A stretch of DNA of 55,455 nucleotides from Saccharomonospora azurea NA-128. GTDB lineage: Bacteria; Actinomycetota; Actinomycetes; Mycobacteriales; Pseudonocardiaceae. Positions within the stretch are counted from its first letter, which is position 1; each line of letters opens with the position of its first letter. Positions 50,521 to 55,455 of the stretch are shown one piece after another. Position numbers and translations under genes: made by a program. The stretch is from assembly GCF_000231055.2 (NCBI RefSeq), contig NZ_CM001466.1:3641669-3697123 (forward strand), written 5' to 3'. The notes below the pieces were generated by a model that had not been told where the DNA came from, did no database searches, and worked only from the letters and a program-made list of their open reading frames with translations.

Positions 50521-51642
50521 TCACGTCCACGTGACGCGCAGCGATTCGGTCCCGCGCGCCGCACACACCCGCTCGGCCTCGTCCTCCGCGGCCGCCCTCG
50601 CCCGCGCCGACAGCGGCAGCAACGCCGTCATCGTCACGTCCAGTCGGCGGCCGGACCTCGTCGCCCGCCACGTGCCCGCGATCTCGCCGTCGGCGAGGAT
50701 CGTGCCCGGATTCCCGAGGATCTTCCACACCTCCTTGCGATGCGCGGGGTCCGGCACGAGCAGGGCGCGGTCCCGCGCCTGCACCAGCGGATCCTTCGGC
50801 GGGAGCAGGCGAACCGTGTTCGGCTCCGGCGGGTTCTCCAGCAGCGGCACCGCGTCGGCGGGGATCGCGCCGCGCCGCCCCTCCACCGACACGTCCACGA
50901 GGTCGTCGGGCCACATCGTGCGCGTCAGCACGGCTTTCGTGGTGCCGACGAACCCGGCGGCCTCGGTGGCGGTGGCCGGGCCGTGCAGCCGCAGGTACGA
51001 CCTCACCACCTCGGCCGCCGCACGGGGATCCGGGCGACGCGCCAGTGGCGGTCGGGGACGCAGCGGCACCAGCGTGGCGGGGGACGAACCCGGTTCCAGC
51101 GCGACCCCGGCCAACGGCGTGGCCAGCCGCATGAGCTGGTCGTGGATGTGCGTCGCCTGGCAGCGCCGACACCACAGCGAGAGCCCGTCCGGGATCACCT
51201 TCGTCACCGCTTCGCTCGCCGCACCCTTGGTCATGGTGCGCGTGACGACGTCGCGCAGTGCCTGGGCGGCGGTGCGGATCGCCTCGTCCGCGGGCATCCC
51301 GGCCGCCGCGAGGTCGCGGCGCTGCCAGCTCAGCCGGGCGGCGGCGTCGGCGGCGTCCCACGGCGGGAGAGTGGTGATCAGCGCACGGAACTCGGCCGCG
51401 CGGTGGTAGTGCGGGGCGCCCCGGTGCGACCACGCCAGGACCAGCCGGTCGTCGTCGCCCGGGGCGGGCGCCGGGTCTCCGTCCAGGCGTGCCAGCAGCG
51501 CGAGCTCCGCACTGCCGCGCTGGTCGTCCTGGACGCCGAGATCGAACACCCGCAGTGCCACGGGATCCGCGCCGGAGTCGCGGTGCAGGCCCTGCGCCGC
51601 GATCCGGTACGCCATGGCCTGGTCTCGATCGATGTCGAGCAT
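50521..51642 (-). CDS. Winged-helix DNA-binding (YcaQ/AlkX-like HTH_42) protein
   Basis: 373 residues. Family PF06224, winged-helix proteins that include DNA glycosylases such as YcaQ/AlkX. Seen: GPATATEAAGFVGTTKAVLTR (wing helix), LLPPKDPLVQARDRALLVPD, and a C-terminal ADGEIAGTWRATRSGRRLDV strand pair. Catalytic QxQ of the glycosylase members is not clear here, so activity is uncertain. ATG at 51642. Confidence 0.82.
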   Translation of the reverse strand: MLDIDRDQAMAYRIAAQGLHRDSGADPVALRVFDLGVQDDQRGSAELALLARLDGDPAPAPGDDDRLVLAWSHRGAPHYHRAAEFRALITTLPPWDAADAAARLSWQRRDLAAAGMPADEAIRTAAQALRDVVTRTMTKGAASEAVTKVIPDGLSLWCRRCQATHIHDQLMRLATPLAGVALEPGSSPATLVPLRPRPPLARRPDPRAAAEVVRSYLRLHGPATATEAAGFVGTTKAVLTRTMWPDDLVDVSVEGRRGAIPADAVPLLENPPEPNTVRLLPPKDPLVQARDRALLVPDPAHRKEVWKILGNPGTILADGEIAGTWRATRSGRRLDVTMTALLPLSARARAAAEDEAERVCAARGTESLRVTWT

Positions 51643-51681
51643 CGTGACCTTCCCGAGTCTGTCGAACCTCCGCGACCGCTG

Positions 51682-52077
51682 TCAGGCGAAGCGGTAGTCG
51701 AACGTGTAGGGCACCGTCTGCGAGGCCGACGCCGCCGTGCCGCTGCCGGTCAGTCCCGTGAGCTCGCCCGTCGCCGATCCCGGCACGACGGTGAAGCGGT
51801 CGGAAATGCCGTCGTCGGAGTACGCGACGTCGTGCCGGACGACGAACGAGCCCGAACGGCCCGCGACGCTGCCCTCGATGCGGGAGTACCCCGGAGCTCG
51901 CTGCTCACCGTGGCCGGTCGGCTCGTCGTAGTACAGGAGGTAGTCGACGGTCGCCGAGCCGGTGATCACGCCCTGGTAGGTGAACGTGGCATGGGCGTGG
52001 GCGTAGCGGGGGCCGGTCTCGTCGCCCGCGACGACGTGCTCGTCCCAGCTGGTCATGGTGTAGGTGTTCGTGCTCAT
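51682..52077 (-). CDS. DUF3224 family protein
   Basis: 131 residues from ATG 52077. DUF3224 (allene-oxide-cyclase-barrel-like) proteins form small beta-barrels: YTMTSWDEHVVAGDETGPRY, GSATVDYLLYYDEPTG, GRSGSFVVRHDVAYSD. Function unknown. Divergent from the WYL-type regulator, which may control it. Confidence 0.85.
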   Translation of the reverse strand: MSTNTYTMTSWDEHVVAGDETGPRYAHAHATFTYQGVITGSATVDYLLYYDEPTGHGEQRAPGYSRIEGSVAGRSGSFVVRHDVAYSDDGISDRFTVVPGSATGELTGLTGSGTAASASQTVPYTFDYRFA

Positions 52078-52140
52078 GCCGACCAGCCTCGCGCCGAAAC
52101 CTGCCATCTCCTGTCAGTTTTCTCGAGCAGAATGGGCGAC

Positions 52141-53109
52141 ATGCGGGCGAGCAGGTTGTTGTCGCTGGTGCTGCTGCTCCAGAACCGCGGGCGCATGACG
52201 GCGCAGGCGCTGGCCGACGAGCTGGAGGTGTCGGTGCGCACGATCTACCGCGACATGGACGCGCTGTCGGCGGCGGGCGTGCCCGTGTACGCCGACCGTG
52301 GTCGCACGGGCGCCTACCAGCTCGTGGGCGGCTACCGCACGCGGCTCACGGGACTGTCGGAGGAGGAGGCACAGGCGCTCGCGCTCGCGGGACTGCCGGC
52401 GGCCGCCGCGGAACTCGGGCTCGGCACGGTGCTGGCCGCGGCGCAGCTGAAACTGTCCGCCGCGCTGCCGGACGAGTTGCGTCGCCGGGCGGGCGAGCTC
52501 GCCGAACGCTTCCACGTCGACGTGCCCGGCTGGCACCGCGACCTCGAACGCGTGCCGGCGCTCGCGGAGATCGCCGATGCCGTGTGGCACGCGCGACGGC
52601 TCCGGGTCCGCTACCGGCGGTGGGACGACACCGCGGTCGAGCGCGATCTCGACGCGCTCGGGCTCGTACTGAAGGCGGGTGTGTGGTACCTCGCCGCCCG
52701 GTGCGGCGGCTCGGTGCGCACCTACCGGGTGTCGCGTGTGGACGCCCTCACCGACCTCGGGGAGTCGTTCGACCGGCCCGAGGACTTCGTGCTCGCCGAG
52801 TACTGGCGGGCGTGGTCGGAGGGGTTCGAGAAGCGGCTCTACCCCGACACCGCGTTGGTGCGCCTGTCGCCGCTGGGACGGGACCTCGTACCGTTCTTCC
52901 TGGGTGCCGTCGGGGCGCGCGCGTTGCGGGAGACCGCGACCGGGCCGGGGCCCGACGGCTGGTCGACGGCGGAGCTGCCGGTGGAACGAGGCGCGCCCGC
53001 ACTCGGGCAGCTCCTGCGGTTCGGTGCGGAGCTGGAGGTGCTCGCACCGCCCGAGCTGCGCAGCCGGGTGTCCGAGGTCGTGTCGAGGATGGGTGAGAGG
53101 TATGGCTGA
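52141..53109 (+). CDS. WYL-domain (YafY/PafC-like) transcriptional regulator
   Basis: 322 residues. N-terminal DeoR-like helix-turn-helix (MTAQALADELEVSVRTIYRD), then a WYL domain (VRYRRWDDTAVERDLDALGL, GVWYLAARCGG, YRVSRVDALTDL) for ligand or nucleic acid sensing. ATG at 52141 chosen over 52132 because CAGAAT lies 7 nt before it. Divergent from DUF3224; the last bases overlap the uroporphyrinogen synthase gene by 8 nt. Confidence 0.88.
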   Translation: MRASRLLSLVLLLQNRGRMTAQALADELEVSVRTIYRDMDALSAAGVPVYADRGRTGAYQLVGGYRTRLTGLSEEEAQALALAGLPAAAAELGLGTVLAAAQLKLSAALPDELRRRAGELAERFHVDVPGWHRDLERVPALAEIADAVWHARRLRVRYRRWDDTAVERDLDALGLVLKAGVWYLAARCGGSVRTYRVSRVDALTDLGESFDRPEDFVLAEYWRAWSEGFEKRLYPDTALVRLSPLGRDLVPFFLGAVGARALRETATGPGPDGWSTAELPVERGAPALGQLLRFGAELEVLAPPELRSRVSEVVSRMGERYG

Positions 53110-53914
53110 GGCGCCGCTCGCGGGCGTGACCGTGGGGATCACGGCCGAACGTCGTGCGAACGAGTTCGCAGCGGCGCTGCGACGGCACGGGGCCACGGTG
53201 ACGCACGCGCCCACCATCACCATCGTTCCGCTGCCCGACGACGAGCGGCTGCGCACGGTCACCGAGGTCGTCGTGAACACCGACGTCGACGTCGTGGCGG
53301 TGACCACGGGCGCGGGTTTCCGCGGCTGGTTCGAGGCCGCCGAGGGCTGGGGGCTCGCGGACGCGCTGCGGGAGTCGTTGGCCCGGGCGCGCGTGTTCAC
53401 CCGGGGCCCGAAGGCCACCGGCGCGGTCCGGGGCGCGGGCCTGTCGGAGGTCTGGTCGGCGGCGAGCGAGACCAACCAGGAGCTGTTCGACCGCCTCGGG
53501 GTCGACGACGTGCGGGACAGGCGGGTGGTGGTGCAACTGCACGGCGCGCCGTTGCCCGACCACGTGGCCGCGTTGCGCGACCGGGGCGCCGACGTGCTGG
53601 AGGTGCAGCCCTACCGCTGGCAGTGGCCCGGCGACCTGGCTCCCGCGCGCGATCTCGTCGAGGCGGTGGCACACGGACGGGTGGACGCCTTGGCCTTCAC
53701 CAGTGCCCCCGCTGCGGCGAATCTCCTGACGCTCGCCGACGAGAGTCCCCACCGGGACGCTTTCGCGGCTGCGCTCGCGAGCCGGGTGCTGTGCGCCTGC
53801 GTCGGGCCCGTGACGGCCGCGCCACTGGTCGAGCGCGGAATCCCGGTCGCGGTGCCCGAACGGCAGCGGCTCGGGGCGCTGGTGAAACTGCTGGTCGCGC
53901 GCCTCGGGTGGTGA
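53102..53914 (+). CDS. Uroporphyrinogen-III synthase (HemD-like)
   Basis: 270 residues. Two-domain UroS fold: GVTVGITAERRANEFAAALR, TTGAGFRGWFEAAEGWGLAD, FTRGPKATGAVRGAG, QLHGAPLPDHVAALRDRGAD, ALAFTSAPAAANLLTLAD and CVGPVTAAPLVERG. It would cyclise hydroxymethylbilane for tetrapyrroles. Overlaps the WYL regulator by 8 nt, so it is a stand-alone gene outside a hem cluster and may be a second UroS-like or uroporphyrinogen-related protein. Confidence 0.85.
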   Translation: MAEAPLAGVTVGITAERRANEFAAALRRHGATVTHAPTITIVPLPDDERLRTVTEVVVNTDVDVVAVTTGAGFRGWFEAAEGWGLADALRESLARARVFTRGPKATGAVRGAGLSEVWSAASETNQELFDRLGVDDVRDRRVVVQLHGAPLPDHVAALRDRGADVLEVQPYRWQWPGDLAPARDLVEAVAHGRVDALAFTSAPAAANLLTLADESPHRDAFAAALASRVLCACVGPVTAAPLVERGIPVAVPERQRLGALVKLLVARLGW

Positions 53915-53921
53915 GCGGTAC

Positions 53922-54785
53922 TCAGCTCGCCGACTCGCCCGCCCCGGCGTGGTCGTGGGCGCGGAGCTGCTCGCGACCGGCGTCCTCCTCGCTGCGCCCC
54001 TGCCGCCAGTAGCCGGTGAAGGTGATGTGGCGCTTGTTCACACCGCGCTCCCGGACGAGGTGCCGGCGCACGTGCTTGACGAGGCTCGCCTCACCCGAGA
54101 TCCACGCGTACGGCGCGCCCGCGGGGAGCATCGCGTCCCGGACGGCGGCCAGCACGGCCTCGCCCACGGGTGCGTCCCCGCGGTGCACCCACCGCACGTC
54201 CACCCGTTCTCCGTACCCGGCGAGGGGAATCTCGTCGGCGGCGTCGGCCACCTCGACGAACACGATCGCCCTCGCCTGGTCGGGCAGGCGTTCGCAGATG
54301 GCCGCGATGGCCGGCACGGCCGACTCGTCGCCCACCAGCAGCTGCCAGGACGTTCCGGCGGGAACGTCGTAGAGCCCGTGCGGGCCGAGCAGTGCGACCT
54401 CGTCGCCGGGACGCGCGTTCGCCGCCCAGCTCGATCCCGGGCCCGCGTCGTCGTGCAGGACGAAGTCGATGTCGAGCTCGGCGGCCCAGGGCCGCGCGTG
54501 GCGGACGGTGTAGGTGCGCATCGCGGGTCGCACGCCGTCCGGCATCGCGAGGTAACGCCGGTACCACGACATCGCGTCGTCGGCCAGCGTCGGCGGAAGC
54601 TGCGGGGCTCGGGTGCCGGGAGTCGGGAAGAACACCTTCACGTACTGGTCGGGGGCGCCGTCGACGACGTGTGCGAGGTCTGGACCGGTGAACGTGACTC
54701 GCACGAGCCGGGGGGTGATCGCGCGGACGTGACGGACGTGCGCGGTCAGGTAGGCCAGACGTGGCCGGATCGCCTCGGTGCTCAT
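53922..54785 (-). CDS. Siderophore-interacting protein (FAD-dependent ferric-siderophore reductase)
   Basis: 287 residues. SIP family: N-terminal FAD-binding barrel (AITPRLVRVTFTGPDL, MRTYTVRHARPWAAELDIDF, GSSWAANARPGDEVALLGPH) and a NAD(P)H-binding C-terminal domain (QLLVGDESAVPAIAAICERL, AWISGEASLVKHVRRHLV). Reduces Fe(III)-siderophore to release iron. ATG at 54785 lies 6 nt after a TAGCCT -10 that is embedded in an iron box, so iron repression is expected. Confidence 0.93.
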   Translation of the reverse strand: MSTEAIRPRLAYLTAHVRHVRAITPRLVRVTFTGPDLAHVVDGAPDQYVKVFFPTPGTRAPQLPPTLADDAMSWYRRYLAMPDGVRPAMRTYTVRHARPWAAELDIDFVLHDDAGPGSSWAANARPGDEVALLGPHGLYDVPAGTSWQLLVGDESAVPAIAAICERLPDQARAIVFVEVADAADEIPLAGYGERVDVRWVHRGDAPVGEAVLAAVRDAMLPAGAPYAWISGEASLVKHVRRHLVRERGVNKRHITFTGYWRQGRSEEDAGREQLRAHDHAGAGESAS

Positions 54786-54803
54786 TAGGCAAGGCTAACC
54801 TAC
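54785..54803. promoter_or_regulatory. Iron box (DmdR/IdeR-type operator) of the siderophore-interacting gene
   Basis: TTAGGCAAGGCTAACCTAC matches 16 of 19 positions of the palindromic consensus TTAGGTTAGGCTAACCTAA. It covers the -10 (TAGCCT on the minus strand), the stop codon of the upstream alkyltransferase-like gene and the first base of the SIP start codon. Iron-loaded repressor should block transcription. Confidence 0.85.
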
Positions 54804-55090
54804 AGGGGCCGCCAGCGAAACCGTCGGAGGTCGACGCGCTGTCCGTCGGCGAGCACTCCCTCGGCCCGGAGCCGGGCGAGTTGCTCACGCGCGAGGTGGG
54901 GAGCCGGGGTGCCGTCGGCGCGGAGTACCCGGTGCCACGGCAGGTCATGCCCGTCTTCGGCGAGCACCCGCCCCACGAGCCGGGGAGTGGAGGCGCCCGC
55001 GAGTGCGGCCACGTCGCCGTAGGTGGCCACGGTGCCCTCCGGCACGGACGCGACGACGGCGCGGATCCGTTCGTGCAGTTCCTCGTTCAT
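54800..55090 (-). CDS. Alkyltransferase-like (ATL/MGMT-family) protein
   Basis: 96 residues. MGMT-type DNA-binding domain; at the position of the methyl-accepting Cys in PCHR it has Trp52 (PWHRV), which defines alkyltransferase-like proteins that bind O6-alkylguanine and hand it to nucleotide excision repair. GTVATYGDVAALAG is the conserved helix. ATG at 55090 has GGGGGA upstream. The mycobacterial counterpart is Rv3204. Its stop is 15 bp before the SIP start, and repeats of array C begin 10 bp upstream of its start. Confidence 0.9.
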   Translation of the reverse strand: MNEELHERIRAVVASVPEGTVATYGDVAALAGASTPRLVGRVLAEDGHDLPWHRVLRADGTPAPHLAREQLARLRAEGVLADGQRVDLRRFRWRPL

Positions 55091-55099
55091 GTCGTCCCC

Positions 55100-55217
55100 C
55101 GTACCGAAACTGCGGACACGCGTGCGCAGACGGCGGACACGGTACGCCTGGTCTCGTGTCCGCGGGGCACGCACGTGTGTCCGCTCCTCGCGTACGCGTG
55201 TTCGTCGTTCGACGACA
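55100..55217. repeat. 21-bp periodic repeat, array C (5 units, mixed orientation)
   Basis: Minus-oriented cores at 55112-55120 and 55133-55141 (GCGGACACG); plus-oriented cores at 55155, 55176 and 55197 (CGTGTCCGC, TGTGTCCGC, CGTGTTCGT), all at a 21-nt step. Lies in the divergent gap between the alkyltransferase-like gene and the helicase. Confidence 0.85.
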
Positions 55218-55292
55218 CCCGGCCGGGCGCCACACGCAACACTCGTCACCACGCTGCATCACCGCGCCGGGGCGGCATGATTCCATCAGGGC

Positions 55293-55455
55293 GTGAACGG
55301 ACTCCGAGCGCGACTCGTGCGGGCCCCGGCGCGGCCGCTCCCACCGGAGGAGTGGGACGACGGCGCACGCCGACTGCAGGCCGGGCCGCGCGGGTTCGTC
55401 CGCGTGCTCGGCGGTCCTGGCACGGGCAAGACCACGCTGCTCGCCGCCACGGCGG
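55293..55455 (+). CDS. UvrD/AddA-type helicase, N-terminus
   Basis: Only 54 codons before the right edge. The P-loop GGPGTGKTTLLAATA at about residues 40-54 is the Walker A motif of a superfamily I helicase, and the mycobacterial counterpart at this position is Rv3202c (an AddAB-like ATP-dependent exonuclease subunit). GTG at 55293 is the best start; there is no clear Shine-Dalgarno. The rest of the gene is not in view. Confidence 0.85.
   Translation, partial: MNGLRARLVRAPARPLPPEEWDDGARRLQAGPRGFVRVLGGPGTGKTTLLAATA

Noticed and set aside
1-55455. tRNA, rRNA, CRISPR arrays, insertion sequences or prophage genes
   Set aside because: No tRNA T-loop with matching acceptor stem, no rRNA-like stretch, no spacer-repeat pattern (the 21-bp arrays have no spacers) and no transposase or integrase motif were seen.

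Overview
The window looks like chromosome from a high-GC actinobacterium, most likely a Pseudonocardiaceae member (Saccharomonospora/Amycolatopsis-like). The evidence is the very GC-rich coding sequence, many GTG starts, F420 cofactor genes (fbiA, fbiB), the sigE-rseA-htrA-tatB stress module, the lpqY-sugABC trehalose importer and several actinobacteria-only families (DUF3107, DUF3117, DUF3152, DUF2332). From memory, the gene order follows two separate Mycobacterium tuberculosis blocks: about Rv1177-Rv1239c (fdxC to corA) for the left 31 kb, and about Rv3202c-Rv3212 for the right 18 kb. I saw no prophage, transposase, CRISPR array, rRNA or tRNA.

Layout. 1-3.1 kb: a minus-strand F420 operon, fbiA-fbiB-NUDIX-gntR, tightly spaced or overlapping. 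3.5-7.7 kb: ferredoxin and lysine/diaminopimelate genes (dapC, dapD, dapE). 7.7-9.8 kb: two tandem LOG-type nucleotide hydrolases and an acyltransferase. 9.9-16.9 kb: a DivIVA-like/SRPBCC/tag operon, enoyl-CoA hydratase, DUF3117, leucyl aminopeptidase, a divergent LysR/MFS pair and an O-methyltransferase. 17.2-20.8 kb: sigE-rseA-htrA-tatB, preceded by a close match to a SigE-type promoter. 20.8-23.6 kb: mrp, a slipin and a stress-type membrane protein. 23.8-28.1 kb: lpqY-sugA-sugB-sugC. 28.2-31.0 kb: corA, a 38-residue membrane protein, a phosphoesterase and a ParB-like protein. 31.5-37.6 kb: DUF2332, NUDIX, PH-domain, PHP, MarC and RecB-family nuclease genes. 37.6-42.1 kb: rhlE with its beta-propeller neighbour, a ferritin-like protein and DUF3107. 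42.1-45.1 kb: a TetR-controlled AurF-like diiron oxygenase cluster. 45.2-49.5 kb: TetR, hydrolase, DUF3152 metalloprotease-like protein and moeZ. 49.7-55.5 kb: assorted accessory genes, an iron-regulated siderophore-interacting protein, an alkyltransferase-like protein and the start of a helicase.

Regulatory texture. Most convergent gene pairs end in a GC-rich hairpin with no T-tract. Many genes have a TANNNT -10 hexamer only 6-8 nt before the start codon, which implies leaderless mRNAs. An iron box sits on the siderophore-interacting gene, two TetR genes have palindromes in their promoters, and the trehalose importer has two inverted repeats around its promoter.

The most unusual signal is a family of 21-bp units (core CGTGTCCGC, often ending GTACG) repeated at an exact 21-nt period in three intergenic regions (4939-5001, 49539-49695, 55100-55217). 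The units occur in both orientations, and at 49.6 kb two opposed units form a long hairpin. I know of no named function for it.
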